Origin: Candidatus Endomicrobiellum guadaloupense
GTDB taxonomy: Bacteria > Elusimicrobiota > Endomicrobiia > Endomicrobiales > Endomicrobiaceae
Direction of reading: 5' to 3'
NCBI GenBank assembly: GCA_031278895.1
Contig: JAITJN010000037.1
Coordinates: 1 to 64,000 of the forward strand
DNA length: 64,000 nucleotides
Under the pieces are notes generated by a model. The model was not told the DNA's origin. It made no database searches and saw only the letters and a list, made by a program, of their open reading frames with translations. This document shows, piece by piece, positions 25,580 through 36,700 of this stretch (position 1 is the first letter of the stretch; every line of letters starts with the position of its first letter). A program made the position numbers and the translations under genes.

Positions 25580-26809
25580 ATGAGTGTAGTTTCAGTTGAG
25601 TTTTTTATAGCGATAAGGTACTTGAAGGCAAGAAGGAAAGCTCTTTTTTCTTTTCTTACTACTTTTATCGCTATAGGGGGAACAACCTTGGGTGTTGCTG
25701 CTCTTGTTATAACTCTTGCTGTTATGAGCGGATTTCAAAGCGATATAAGAAATAAAATTTTGGGTATACAACCGCATATTCTTGTAACAAGATCTGATGG
25801 CGGCTCTTTTGACAATTATCTTAGTGTGGAAAATAAAATAAAAAATAATATAAATATATCAAATGTGTCTCCATTTATATACAAGCAGGGTATTATAAGA
25901 GGTATTGATTCTGCATCTACATCTGGAATAATAATAAAAGCTATAGATTATGCCAAAGAAAATAAAATTTTAAACCTTTCAAATCAAATTGTTGTTTCAG
26001 ATATGAAGTTTGATGGTGAAAATATTGGAGAAAGATCAATAATATTAGGTTGTGAACTTGCCAAAAGCATTTCTACAGATGCTGGAGATGAAGTTATTTT
26101 GATGTTTCCTACTAATTTTGGAAGTATTCCGAAGATGTATAAGTTTAATGTTTCTGCAGTAATACAATCAGGAATGTATGATTTTGATTCCTCTTTAGGT
26201 TTTATAGACTTAAAAGAAGGTCAAAGTTTGTTCTCAATGCCAGATTCTGTTACAGGCCTTGATATACACACGACTAATTTTGAAAAAGCATCTGTTACTG
26301 CTGTTGATCTCCAAAAATATTTATCTTATCCTTATAAAGTAAAAGCATGGCTTGATATGAATAGGAATCTTTTTTCAGCTTTAAAGCTTGAAAAAATAAT
26401 GATGTTTCTTATTTTAGGGCTCATAATAATTGTTGCAGCGTTTAATATTATTTCTAATCTTTTGCTTCTAAGCGTTCAAAAGTCAAAAGAGATAGGAATA
26501 ATGTCAGCTATGGGGTTTTCAAACTATTCTATTTCAAAGATATTTTTCTACGAAGGTCTTATTGTTGGTTCGATAGGGACAATTCTTGGAATAATTCTTG
26601 GTGTATTTTTAAGCGCTGCATTAAAATATCTTGATATATTTAAACTTCCAAAAGGTGTTTACTACGTTGATAGACTTCCTGTATCTATAGCTCCTTTAGA
26701 TATACTTTTTGTAGCTTTAAGTGCTTTTACTATCTCTGTAGTTGCAGGTCTCTATCCAGCACGTCAGGTTGCGAAATTAGATCCTCTTGAAGCTATAAGA
26801 TATGGTTAA
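25580..26809 (+). CDS. lolC: LolC/LolE lipoprotein-releasing permease
   Basis: A permease of the LolCDE ABC complex, which releases lipoproteins from the inner membrane for delivery to the outer membrane. It has the MacB/FtsX architecture: an N-terminal helix within 'FLTTFIAIGGTTLGVAALVITLAVMSGF', a large periplasmic domain (about residues 45-265), three C-terminal helices and the ending 'GLYPARQVAKLDPLEAIRYG'. Length 409 is typical. LolD follows after 20 bases. Only one LolC/E gene is present here, so a homodimer is likely. Confidence 0.92.
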   Translation: MSVVSVEFFIAIRYLKARRKALFSFLTTFIAIGGTTLGVAALVITLAVMSGFQSDIRNKILGIQPHILVTRSDGGSFDNYLSVENKIKNNINISNVSPFIYKQGIIRGIDSASTSGIIIKAIDYAKENKILNLSNQIVVSDMKFDGENIGERSIILGCELAKSISTDAGDEVILMFPTNFGSIPKMYKFNVSAVIQSGMYDFDSSLGFIDLKEGQSLFSMPDSVTGLDIHTTNFEKASVTAVDLQKYLSYPYKVKAWLDMNRNLFSALKLEKIMMFLILGLIIIVAAFNIISNLLLLSVQKSKEIGIMSAMGFSNYSISKIFFYEGLIVGSIGTILGIILGVFLSAALKYLDIFKLPKGVYYVDRLPVSIAPLDILFVALSAFTISVVAGLYPARQVAKLDPLEAIRYG

Positions 26810-26829
26810 CGCTTTGTATCGGAATAAAT

Positions 26830-27489
26830 ATGATTATAAAAACAGAAAACCTAAATAAGCGCTACTCTAAAAAAGATTCTGCTGATGTTAAAGTATTGAA
26901 CAATATAAATTTGGAAATAAGAGCAGGGGAGAAAGTTGCTTTAATAGGCCCGTCTGGAGCTGGTAAAAGTACTTTAATACATATTTTAGGATTGATGGAT
27001 AGGCCAACTTCAGGGAAAGTTTATATAGATGGATTAGACTGTTTTAGCAAAGATGATAAATTTTTACGTAGCATCAGAAAAATTTCTATAGGTTTTGTTT
27101 TTCAGTTTCATTACCTTATGCCTGACTTTACAGTTTTAGAAAATATTCTTATTCCGGTATGGAAAGATAAAGAATCAAAATCAAAGCAAGCGCAAGATAT
27201 TTTAAGTAAATCTGGACTTTTACATAGGAAAGATCACTATCCTTCTGAATTGTCAGGAGGAGAACAACAGAGAGTTGCAATAGCTAGAGCATTGATAAAT
27301 AATCCACGTATAATTTTTGCAGATGAGCCTACTGGTAATTTAGATAGGCACACAGGGATCGAAATAGAGAAATTATTATTTGACAGCGCAGATGTGCTAG
27401 GGTCTACTCTTGTTTTTGTTACGCATAATGAAGATCTTGCTAAAAAATCTGATAGAACAATTAGACTTGATGACGGATTTATAGTCTAA
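26830..27489 (+). CDS. lolD: LolD, ABC ATPase of lipoprotein release
   Basis: The cytoplasmic ATPase for LolC, 219 residues. Walker A 'GPSGAGKSTLIH', Q-loop 'VFQFHYLMPDFTVLEN', signature 'LSGGEQQRVAIARALI', Walker B 'IIFADEPTGNLD' and the H-loop 'VFVTHNEDLA' are all intact. The 'FQFHxLMPDFTxLEN' wording is characteristic of LolD over other MacB-type ATPases. Confidence 0.94.
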   Translation: MIIKTENLNKRYSKKDSADVKVLNNINLEIRAGEKVALIGPSGAGKSTLIHILGLMDRPTSGKVYIDGLDCFSKDDKFLRSIRKISIGFVFQFHYLMPDFTVLENILIPVWKDKESKSKQAQDILSKSGLLHRKDHYPSELSGGEQQRVAIARALINNPRIIFADEPTGNLDRHTGIEIEKLLFDSADVLGSTLVFVTHNEDLAKKSDRTIRLDDGFIV

Positions 27490-27524
27490 ATAGTACTTTT
27501 ATTTACATATAAGGAGAAGAGACA

Positions 27525-28400
27525 ATGAAAATTTATCTTGATGGGGAACTTGTTGAAAAAGAAGATGCAAAAATATCTGTATTTGATCACGGTTTTCTTT
27601 ATGGTGATGGTATTTTTGAAGGAATAAGAGCATATAATGGACGAATTTTTAGATTGAAAGAACATTTAGAAAGACTTTGGGCTTCTGCAAAAGGTATTAA
27701 TTTAGAGATTCCAATTAATAGGAAAGAGATGGAGAAAGCTATAATGAAGACTCTTTTGGCAAATAAGCTTTCTGATGCATATATAAGGCTTATAGTTACA
27801 AGAGGCTGTGGAGATTTAGGTCTTGATCCAAGAAGTTGTACACAACCTCCTTCAATTGTAATTATAACTGATCAAATTAAATTATATCCTGAAGAATTCT
27901 ATGAGAGTGGTATGGAAGTTATAACAGTTTCAACAAGACGTATAAGGCAAGATTCATTGAGTCCTAATATTAAGTCACTGAATTATCTGAATAATATTTT
28001 GGCTAAAATACAGGCTGTAAGCAGTGGAGTTGCTGAAGCTATTATATTAAATTCAGAAGGATATGTTGTAGAGTGTACAGGTGATAATATATTTATAGTA
28101 AAAAATGAAGTTATTTATACTCCATCAGGTTCTGAAGGGGCATTAATAGGAATAACTAGAGATGCAGTCATAGAGCTTGCTAAAAATAGATCAAAGATTG
28201 CTGTAAAGGAAGGACGTATAAGTTTGTATGATGTTTATATAGCTGATGAGTGTTTTCTGACAGGTACAGCTGTTGAAATAATCCCTGTAGTCGCTGTTGA
28301 TTCTAGAACTATTGGTGATGGCAAGCCTGGAAGAATAACAACTAAACTTATAAAAGAATTTAAATCATTAGCTCGTTCTTCAGGTACACCAATTAAATAA
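27525..28400 (+). CDS. ilvE: branched-chain amino acid aminotransferase
   Basis: A PLP fold-type IV aminotransferase (291 residues) for the last step of Leu, Ile and Val synthesis. N-terminal '[25 protein letters not shown]', the PLP lysine in '[14 protein letters not shown]', and the phosphate-binding 'ECTGDNIF' and 'FLTGTAVEI' motifs are visible. An AGGAG sits 8 bases before the ATG. A D-amino acid aminotransferase or aminodeoxychorismate lyase would share the fold, but the '[13 protein letters not shown]' segment fits IlvE best. Confidence 0.88.
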   Translation: MKIYLDGELVEKEDAKISVFDHGFLYGDGIFEGIRAYNGRIFRLKEHLERLWASAKGINLEIPINRKEMEKAIMKTLLANKLSDAYIRLIVTRGCGDLGLDPRSCTQPPSIVIITDQIKLYPEEFYESGMEVITVSTRRIRQDSLSPNIKSLNYLNNILAKIQAVSSGVAEAIILNSEGYVVECTGDNIFIVKNEVIYTPSGSEGALIGITRDAVIELAKNRSKIAVKEGRISLYDVYIADECFLTGTAVEIIPVVAVDSRTIGDGKPGRITTKLIKEFKSLARSSGTPIK

Positions 28401-28409
28401 TTTTCTTAT

Positions 28410-28449
28410 AGCAGAGAATTGATTTTTAATAATAGATCAATTCTCTGCT
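28410..28449 (+). terminator. stem-loop after ilvE (terminator-like, no T tract)
   Basis: AGCAGAGAATTGAT pairs perfectly with ATCAATTCTCTGCT over a 12-base loop, starting 10 bases after the ilvE stop and ending 17 bases before tamB. There is no T tract, so termination may be partial or the hairpin may protect or process the RNA between ilvE and tamB. Confidence 0.55.
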
Positions 28450-28466
28450 GAAAAATTAAGGCGAGT

Positions 28467-31400
28467 ATGCGAAAGATTATAATATTTTTTGTTGTCTTGA
28501 TTTTACTTGTTTGTGCGTACTGTACAAGAGGATATTTTTTAGTTCCTTACTTGCAAAAATATATGAGCAGCAAAACAGGACATAATATATCAATTTCCAC
28601 TTTCTCAGTATCTCCGTTTAAGTTATCTATTAAAAATATTAATGCCGATGGTATTGTAAAAGCCAAAAAAGTTACATTCAAATTAAATCTTCTTAAACTT
28701 TTTTTAAGTATTTTTTCCTCTTTGGAAAATATAAGACAAATTGAAATATCTAACCTTGAAATTAATTTAAAAGAAAATCCAGATACCACTGATGTAAAAT
28801 CAAATAATAGAAAATCTATTTTGAATCTTCCTAAAATGGAGGTTGATGTTTATATTGATAAAGCAACTATAAAGCAAGGTTCCAGTGTTTTTAATCTATC
28901 TAATATTAATGTATATGTTAATAGCAGCACAATAAATATAGGTTCAAATTTACACAGTCTTGGAAGTTCTATTAAGATTGAAGCTTCATTGAAACAGAAA
29001 CAAGATTATCTTTTTGACGGGTCAATACTTCTAGTATCTAAAGATAAAATGAACATGTTTATAACTTCTGAAGGGACTATTGATTTAGTCTCTTTTAATG
29101 CTAATTGGAATATAGTAGTAGTAAATCTTGATTATAGAGGTTTTGATTTTGAAGGAGCATCAGGCACTTTATTAAAAAATGAAAACGGTATTGATATTAA
29201 AATTGGCGGAAACTTTGGAAATCTTAAAGTAAATGGGTTGCTTAGCGACAAGACAGATATGTCTGCATTTATAGATATTTCACAGACCAATAAATCTATG
29301 TCAGGAAAGCTTAATATAGACTTTAAAAAGCAAAGATATTCAAAAGAATTAAGAATTAAATCATCAAAATTAAAAGTTTTTGATTTTGAACTTGTAAGCT
29401 TTGATTTATATGGAAATGAAAATAATAACGGAGCATATAAAGTTATTTGCGATTGTGGTTCGTCTAGAAAATTGGAAGGCGTTTATTTAAAAAATGGAGT
29501 TTATGAAAGTAGTCTATTTGTAAGAGATAAGAAAGTTGGAAATATAAAAGGAAATATAAAGACAGGAGCAACTATTGTTGATGCTAAGAATATAAGTATG
29601 ATCGATATGCCTATAGTTCCTGTAATGGCAGGCAATGGACAAGGAACAATAGATATTTTTGGCAGTATAGATGAAAATTCAGGCAAAATAGATTTCATTT
29701 TCAAAAACTTAGAAGTATCTGGTATGAAGAGAGTTAATGCCGAAGGAGCGATACTACGCGATAGAAATAAATATATATTCAATTTTTGTAAATCTGACAA
29801 CTCAATTTCTTTAAAAAATGTTATTGTTGATGGAAAGCAAGTATTCACAGATTTTAAATTTGAAAGAGTTAATCTTTCAAATGTTTCGCGTATTATAGGA
29901 AATTCTAAAGTCAATATTTCTGGAGTTGCAGACGGGCATATAAAGTATGAAAGTGGTATGGGAACAAAATTTGACATCAAAGCATTTAATGGAAAATTTT
30001 ATGGAAATGAATTTAAAGAATTTAATGGGAAGGTAGAAGCATCTTTAAACAGGATAGATATTAAGCAGTTTGTTATAAAAAACAGCTCAAATACAAGTAT
30101 AGTTGATGTGAAGGGATTAATAGGATTTACAGATGAGAATCCTAAATCCTCAGTATATATTGATTTGAATGGCATTCTTTTTCAAGGTATTAAAACTGAT
30201 GCTCATATTGAATTTCATGGATATTTTTCAAATGGTAAAAATGTAAAAGGATTGGTAAGAGCTATTGATAGCAAAATAGGAGGAGTATCTTTCGGTACTC
30301 TTGAAGCTGACGCGAATATATCAACAAAAAAAATTAAAATATCAAATTTAAAGTCTGATAATGTGATAAATGCTTTAATATCTGCAAATTTGAAAAGAAA
30401 TAAAATAAAATGTGTAATTGATTTCAAAGATATTAATATAGAAGGAATTTATCCAGGTATATCAGGATATTTAGACGCTTCAGTGAAATTTTCAGAACAA
30501 TTAACCAATCCATATATTAAAGTTTCATCTTTGTTGAAAAAAGGCAATTATTTATCTAAAAATTTTTCTTTATCATCTGAATTTTATTATAAAAATGGTA
30601 TTGTAGAAATAAACAAAGCAAATATTGCCTCTGATAAAACGGAAATATTCTTAAATGGACAATATTCAAACTCTGGACATTTATATTTAACCGTAAATAA
30701 TTTAAACGATAAAATCATAAACACATTAATCGGTTTTACATTACCATTCAAAGGAGAACTATTTGGGAAAGGAAAAGTTTCTTTTCTTGGCAAGAATCCA
30801 GTACTTAATTTGTCTCTTGAAACAAAAGGCGCTTATATAAATTCTCTAAAGATAAAAGATTTTAAAGCTAAGGTTAAAATTGCAAATAAAAATATTGAAA
30901 TAAGTTCTGCTTCTGCAAAAATATCTAATAGCGAGATAAGAGTTGATAAAGGTTTCTATAATTTAAACAATAGTAAATATTCTTTAGATTTATTTTTGTT
31001 AAATATTCACGCTGGTCCTGCAGATTTGTTTGGAAGCATAAAAGTATCTGGAGATATGTTAAAAGAAAATGGAGAATCTGTATATAGTGGAATAGTAAAT
31101 ATTAATAATTTATGGTTGAATAAATATAAATTGGATCATTATCTCTTCAATTATTCTTTTAAAAATGGGAATCTAAGATTGTTTCAAAAATCTGAAATAG
31201 AGAAAGATAAGTTTGATTTATCAGGCAAAATTATTTTTAGTGATACATTATATCTAAAGAAACTGAATGTTGTAAAAGGATCTTCATATTTTGATATGTC
31301 CGGAAGTTTTTCTAAAGAGTATATAAATTTTGAGATAGCGGGGTTTGGGATTGATTGGAGATTTATGGCTAATCTTTTTGGTTTGCCAGGTGATCCTGAA

Positions 31401-33107
31401 GGTTTGGCAGATATACATATCAAACTTAAAGGAAAACAGAATGCTCTTGAAGGGAAAATGTCAATAGTTTCATCAAATGGAACATTTATAAATGTTCCAT
31501 TTGATAAATTTGGTGTGTATATAGATTTTTATGATAGTTTAGCTTATATAAAAGAAGCTGTAATTTCAAAGAGAAATAGTGTAGATATTTCTGTTAGCGG
31601 CAGCTTCCCTATTTCTTTTAGCGATGAAGAAATATCTAAAAAATTAGTAACCATAAAGTATGAGATTGAAGACAATAAATTAGACAGCTTAGATTATCTT
31701 TCTGATGGTTTGCTTTCTCCTTTAGCAGGAAAAATGATATTAAAAGGACATATTGAAGGTAGTTATAAAAACTTAACTAGCAATGGAAAGCTTTCAATTT
31801 ATAATGGTGCATTTAAAGCTAATGATTACATTAATAAGATAAAAAATGCGTCGATTGAAATGTCTCTTACTGATAACTTGATTAAAATTGATAAGTTTAC
31901 ATTCAGCTCTGGTTCAGGTGAAGTAAATGTTGACGGCCAAATAAAGTTAAAAAATTTTCAAGTAAAAAATTTTAATATTAGAGCTTTTACTGAAGGGAAT
32001 AAAGGAATTCCTATATATATACCAATGCTCCCTATTACTAAATTTATGGGGTCAAAGTCTATATTAAAGGATTATTCATATGGAGAACCTTTATTTGATA
32101 TTAAAATGTCAGGTAATCTTGAAAACCCTTTGGTTTCAGGATATATTATTTTAGAAAATACTAGATTCACTTTCCCAGGTGAAAGTGATAAAAACTCAAA
32201 TTTTGCAATACCTCCAGGTACAGAGTTTGATTTAGATTTGCGTACTGGAGCCAATACAAGATTTGAAAATTCTTTTGTTTCGGCTTTGATAAACGGATCT
32301 TTACATATAGGAGGTAATATTGATAGTTTGAAACCAGAAGGTACTATTGATCTTACAAGCGGAAAACTAAATTTTGGAATAGGTTCTTTTGACATAATAA
32401 GTTCAAAACTAGAAATATTTAGTGATAATAAAGTCTATATAACTGCTGAAGGTGAAACTATTATTCCTTCAAAAACTGGCGGAGATTCTGAAACTATAAA
32501 GGTACATGTCATGAGAAGTGAATTATTAGAATTATTGACTGGAGAGATTAACGATGCAATAAGTTTTAGTTCAAAAGACAATCCGAATATGGACCCTCAA
32601 AAAGCTTTTGCCAAAGCTATGGGGACAGATCAGGAGAAAGAGATAAATTCTTCAGAGTTTGAAGCTTCACCTAATTTTAGAGCAAAGCAACAAGTTCTAA
32701 GACGTATTGACCAAAATTTTTCAACGCCACTAGCAAAATTATTTTTTCGTAAAATAGGAGTTGCTGATAATTTTAAAGTTTCTTATGTTAGCACAGATGA
32801 TACTATTTCTAATAATGACACACTAGACTTAGTTTATTTATTATCTGGAACAAGGTATACAATGGAGAAAAACTTAAGTAAAAATATTCTTCTTGGATAT
32901 AACTTAACTTTTGATGAATTTAACAAAAAACTTGGATTAAGACATGATATAGAATTACGTTATAGATTAGCTCCAGATCTATTCTTAAAGGGAAATTTTG
33001 AGTTTGATCCTCAAGAAGGAACTAGAAATCCTGACAGATCAATAATGTTTCAGCATCAATTTAGGTTTGGACCATCAAAAAAACATAAAAAGCAAGTGGA
33101 GGAATAA
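28467..33107 (+). CDS. tamB: TamB/AsmA-like envelope bridge protein
   Basis: A 1546-residue inner-membrane-anchored periplasmic protein. A single N-terminal helix (IIFFVVLILLVCAYC) is followed by AsmA-like sequence ('ISTFSVSPFKLSIKNINADG') and a very long repetitive beta-strand region, ending in the TamB/DUF490 domain ('LSGTRYTMEKNLSKNILLGYNLTFDEFNKKLGLRHDIELRYRLAP'). TamB-like proteins form a hydrophobic groove for lipid movement to the outer membrane and assist outer-membrane protein insertion. No tamA/bamA gene is adjacent in this window. It is followed one base later by mscL, suggesting co-transcription. Confidence 0.88.
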   Translation: MRKIIIFFVVLILLVCAYCTRGYFLVPYLQKYMSSKTGHNISISTFSVSPFKLSIKNINADGIVKAKKVTFKLNLLKLFLSIFSSLENIRQIEISNLEINLKENPDTTDVKSNNRKSILNLPKMEVDVYIDKATIKQGSSVFNLSNINVYVNSSTINIGSNLHSLGSSIKIEASLKQKQDYLFDGSILLVSKDKMNMFITSEGTIDLVSFNANWNIVVVNLDYRGFDFEGASGTLLKNENGIDIKIGGNFGNLKVNGLLSDKTDMSAFIDISQTNKSMSGKLNIDFKKQRYSKELRIKSSKLKVFDFELVSFDLYGNENNNGAYKVICDCGSSRKLEGVYLKNGVYESSLFVRDKKVGNIKGNIKTGATIVDAKNISMIDMPIVPVMAGNGQGTIDIFGSIDENSGKIDFIFKNLEVSGMKRVNAEGAILRDRNKYIFNFCKSDNSISLKNVIVDGKQVFTDFKFERVNLSNVSRIIGNSKVNISGVADGHIKYESGMGTKFDIKAFNGKFYGNEFKEFNGKVEASLNRIDIKQFVIKNSSNTSIVDVKGLIGFTDENPKSSVYIDLNGILFQGIKTDAHIEFHGYFSNGKNVKGLVRAIDSKIGGVSFGTLEADANISTKKIKISNLKSDNVINALISANLKRNKIKCVIDFKDINIEGIYPGISGYLDASVKFSEQLTNPYIKVSSLLKKGNYLSKNFSLSSEFYYKNGIVEINKANIASDKTEIFLNGQYSNSGHLYLTVNNLNDKIINTLIGFTLPFKGELFGKGKVSFLGKNPVLNLSLETKGAYINSLKIKDFKAKVKIANKNIEISSASAKISNSEIRVDKGFYNLNNSKYSLDLFLLNIHAGPADLFGSIKVSGDMLKENGESVYSGIVNINNLWLNKYKLDHYLFNYSFKNGNLRLFQKSEIEKDKFDLSGKIIFSDTLYLKKLNVVKGSSYFDMSGSFSKEYINFEIAGFGIDWRFMANLFGLPGDPEGLADIHIKLKGKQNALEGKMSIVSSNGTFINVPFDKFGVYIDFYDSLAYIKEAVISKRNSVDISVSGSFPISFSDEEISKKLVTIKYEIEDNKLDSLDYLSDGLLSPLAGKMILKGHIEGSYKNLTSNGKLSIYNGAFKANDYINKIKNASIEMSLTDNLIKIDKFTFSSGSGEVNVDGQIKLKNFQVKNFNIRAFTEGNKGIPIYIPMLPITKFMGSKSILKDYSYGEPLFDIKMSGNLENPLVSGYIILENTRFTFPGESDKNSNFAIPPGTEFDLDLRTGANTRFENSFVSALINGSLHIGGNIDSLKPEGTIDLTSGKLNFGIGSFDIISSKLEIFSDNKVYITAEGETIIPSKTGGDSETIKVHVMRSELLELLTGEINDAISFSSKDNPNMDPQKAFAKAMGTDQEKEINSSEFEASPNFRAKQQVLRRIDQNFSTPLAKLFFRKIGVADNFKVSYVSTDDTISNNDTLDLVYLLSGTRYTMEKNLSKNILLGYNLTFDEFNKKLGLRHDIELRYRLAPDLFLKGNFEFDPQEGTRNPDRSIMFQHQFRFGPSKKHKKQVEE

Positions 33108-33108
33108 A

Positions 33109-33597
33109 ATGAGTAAGATAAGAGCAATGATATCATCCTTCTTGAAAGATTTTGAGAATTTTGCTGTTAAAGGAAACGCTATTGATATGGCTGTCGGTAT
33201 TATCATAGGGGCAGCTTTTGGTAAAATAGTTGACTCTTTGGTAAAAGATATAATAATGCCTCCTATAGGGTTACTTTTAGGAAATTTTGATTTTACTAAT
33301 TTATCTGTAGTTTTAAAAAGCGGAAAAACATTAAAAGACCCTTATGAGACTCTTGCTGCAGCTCAATCTGCAGGAGCTATAACGATTAATATAGGACTAT
33401 TTCTAAATGTTCTGATTTCTTTTATAATAATAGCGTTTTGTGTATTTATAATGATAAAGTGTATAAGTAAGCTTAAAGAAAAGTCTGCACCATCAGATCA
33501 GGTTAACACAAAAGAATGCCATTTTTGTTGTTCCTCAATACCTCTCAGAGCTGTTAAATGTCCAGACTGCACTGCGGATTTAAATACTCAAAAATGA
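33109..33597 (+). CDS. mscL: MscL large-conductance mechanosensitive channel with C-terminal zinc ribbon
   Basis: A 162-residue channel that releases solutes on osmotic down-shock. 'DFENFAVKGNAIDMAVGIIIGAAFGKIVDSLVKDIIMPPIGLLLG' is the MscL first helix and loop, and a second helix (VLISFIIIAFCVFIMIKCI) follows. The usual C-terminal helical bundle is replaced or extended by a zinc ribbon with two cysteine pairs (CHFC ... CPDC). ATG 33109 behind GGAGG is the start. The earlier track start lies in tamB. It overlaps the next small ORF by 4 bases. Confidence 0.92.
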   Translation: MSKIRAMISSFLKDFENFAVKGNAIDMAVGIIIGAAFGKIVDSLVKDIIMPPIGLLLGNFDFTNLSVVLKSGKTLKDPYETLAAAQSAGAITINIGLFLNVLISFIIIAFCVFIMIKCISKLKEKSAPSDQVNTKECHFCCSSIPLRAVKCPDCTADLNTQK

Positions 33598-33743
33598 CAA
33601 TACGAAAAATTAGTCTTGTTCTAATAATTTGTTTTCTATCTATAACGCTCTCATATCCTAAAGAATATACTAATATAGATTCTCTTGCTCCTTCGATTAC
33701 AAAAAGTCTTTATGAATTAGGAGTCAGAAGTTTTGTCATTTGA
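33594..33743 (+). CDS. short secreted peptide, possibly a truncated gene
   Basis: A 49-codon ORF whose ATG overlaps the mscL stop (ATGA), giving 'MTIRKISLVLIICFLSITLSYP', a good signal peptide, then 'NIDSLAPSITKSLYELG' and a stop. The coupling to mscL supports translation. The short mature part (about 27 residues) suggests either a small exported peptide or the surviving 5' end of a longer gene. I recognise no family. The giant gene beyond it is on the other strand. Confidence 0.45.
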   Translation: MTIRKISLVLIICFLSITLSYPKEYTNIDSLAPSITKSLYELGVRSFVI

Positions 33744-33778
33744 AGTATATGTAAATAAGTAAAACTTAAGGTTGCAAT

Positions 33779-36700
33779 CTATGCTGCGCTTAGAATATTT
33801 TTTGCAGTAGATACAGATGTTTCCATTATTTTTGCTACATCATTTATGACTTCTCTAAACGATAATGTATTTATTAAATCACTTGTTACGACAATATATG
33901 TATGTAGCTTTTGATATGGATTATCTTGATTATGACTGTGTACAATAGGATCAATACTCTCTTCTTCATCAAGTTTTTCAATGATATCTTTTGCAAATAG
34001 TACTATCTGCTTATTTAAATTCAATAATGATTCACTGTTTAGAGATTGGTCTTTTTCAATTCTAAGTCTGGTCTGATCAAAGAAATTCTTGAGTGTTTCA
34101 GGAGATTCAAAAATTTTGTTTTCAACATCTGTAATAAACAATGCTGTTAAGAGAATTTTTAAAGTATCTATTACATCATGTTCGTTTATCATGTTAAATG
34201 TTTCTTCATATGATAAATTAAATGCTTGTAGATATTGGTTTACAACATAAGATTCAATAAAACCTCTTAGAAATCCTATGGCTTCCAGAACTGCCTCACT
34301 CTCAGAGCCTGTTTCATTATCGCTTGCTCTTTGTAGAATAATTTCAATGTGTTTACGTACAACATGGCTAACGCCTACGTTATTTAAGGTTATTTTAATT
34401 TCTTGAGATGAAATTGATGAAGGTTTTTGGTGCATTAAATTTAGCAGTTCTCTAATGTTAGTTGTAGTTGTGTCTATATTTTGCTCAAGTATTTTACGTC
34501 CTCTTTTGTAACCTGTATACTTTGCTTTTAATTGCTGTTGTTTGTCAATTACAGCTTCGCCAGAAGTATCATCAATTACTACTAGAGCTAATACATTGTA
34601 TTCTCCTAAATTTGCAAGATGTTCTCTGAGAGATTTATTTTTTAGAATTATTGTATTTCTTTCAACTATAGAGTTTCCTTTTGAGACTTTCTTTAATGAC
34701 TCAAGAACACTCATAATAGATTCAATATCATCAGATTCTTTCGCGTCTATACTTATTCCATCAAATCCTATTCCTAGATATGTTTCAAATATTTCTTCTT
34801 TGGCATTTAATAGATTCACCTGTATGTTAATCCTCATCCCAAATAAGTGCGCTTTAGTTATAAATTTTTTCATAATATCTTTTGTTGTTTCAGATGATAA
34901 TTCACTAATGTCAAAATTATCAATATTAAGTATTATTGTAGTAGCTCCTTCTTTCTTTTTTCTTTCTAATAATGCATTTGTAAAATCTGTATCTGGAAGT
35001 TTTTGATATGTTAGTGTTACCTCATAAAATTTTTCATACTCATCTAATTTGAATAATCTTGTGGCTTTAATGTTTTGTTCTATAGTAATAAGATTTTCGG
35101 GTGTAATGACTAAATCTTCTACACTATATGTTCCTACTAATCCTGAATCTGTATTATCTGTTCGATATAATTTCTGCACACTTTCTTGAGTTGTTGTGTC
35201 AGGTGAAAAACCTATAAAATCCATCATTATTACACCTTCAGAGCTTATTCCAAGATTGGTTATGCTATTAAATTCTTGCATTAAAACAGAATTTGTATTT
35301 AAATCATTAGCAAAGAACTGGACTGCTGATGAAAAATTTTCAAATGAGTCTTGGCCATCCTGTAGTTTTAATCCTATAACCCATATACCTTCTTCATTAC
35401 GTACATAAACTTCATAGATCAGATTGTTAAAAGATGTGTTTACGCTCATTTTATGAATATAATTTCTAGGAAATACATCTGACGAGATGTGTTCAACAAC
35501 TGCAGATGAGTAGTTGCTTTCTTTTATAATTGTTTTTGCATACATAAAAGTACTTGATTCTTTTTCTTTAGAACCTGAAACAAATAAAGTTAATGGTTTT
35601 TTAATATCTGTTTCTATCTGCCATTCGTTTTGAGGTTTAAATAATGTAGAGACTATAAGACCTGCTATTTTTAGTGTAAAGGATAGTAGCATCATTAAAA
35701 TATATTTTATTGAAGTATATAAATTTATTATATACAATACAAAGTTCATAATCTTCATAATAAGATCTAATACTTTTTTTACGCCATTATACTTTGTTTC
35801 TATAGCAGTTAATATTTCTATAATATCCATAGCCTCAGTTATTTTAGGTTTGAACCCAATAATAAGATTTTCCTTAGCAAGTGTTCTAAACAGTATTTCT
35901 AGTGCTAAGTTAATACCAGGGAATATTTTTTCAGCCCAGTAAATAATATCTTTAAGACTTGATACAAATATTCTTGACCCATCGCTTTTTATTTTTTCAT
36001 CATTAGAAGTGTTCGATTTCTGAGAGTATTTAGGTAGTGATTTCAATAAATCAGGAATGGATAATAGTAAAATAACAATAAATTTTATTGATGTTATAAG
36101 GTTTAACTTCTTGTTGATTTCATTTTTTGTATTTTCAACTTTCGTTTGTGCTTCTTCATTCTTTCTATAAGTTGATAAGAACATTGCTATAGCGCCTGAA
36201 CTGCTTATAAGAGAAACAAAATCATGTAATGTAGCAAGTATTAACTTCCCTCCATATCCTATTAATCCTGCAAGACCCATTACTACAATAAATTCTATAA
36301 CATCTGAAAATGTGAGATTTGTTATTCCAGTTTTAAATATTCTGTATATTATAAATACTAGCGCAACTATAAAAGGAGAAATAATTATACTATATGCTGG
36401 GATTGTACTAAATAAACAAGATGTTACTACAAGACTAATGGTAATACCTAACATAAACTTGACAACGTTATCTACTCTCTTAATTCTATCTATACTATTT
36501 GTAACAATTGATTTCGATTTGTTTTGTAATGCTCTTTGAATTTCTTCAATTGAGATCGAAGTGACGTGTTTTTGAGGATACATTGTTTTTTTAAAAGTTA
36601 TTGCTCTAAACAGATCAGCAAAAGAAACAAGAAGTTCTTCTAACCATTTAAAGTTATTGTGTATAAAAAAACGGATTTTATTTTCAGGATTTGCAAATTG

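Noticed and set aside
29501-29980. 159-residue minus-strand ORF inside tamB
   Set aside because: Shadow of the repetitive TamB coding region, with no ribosome site.
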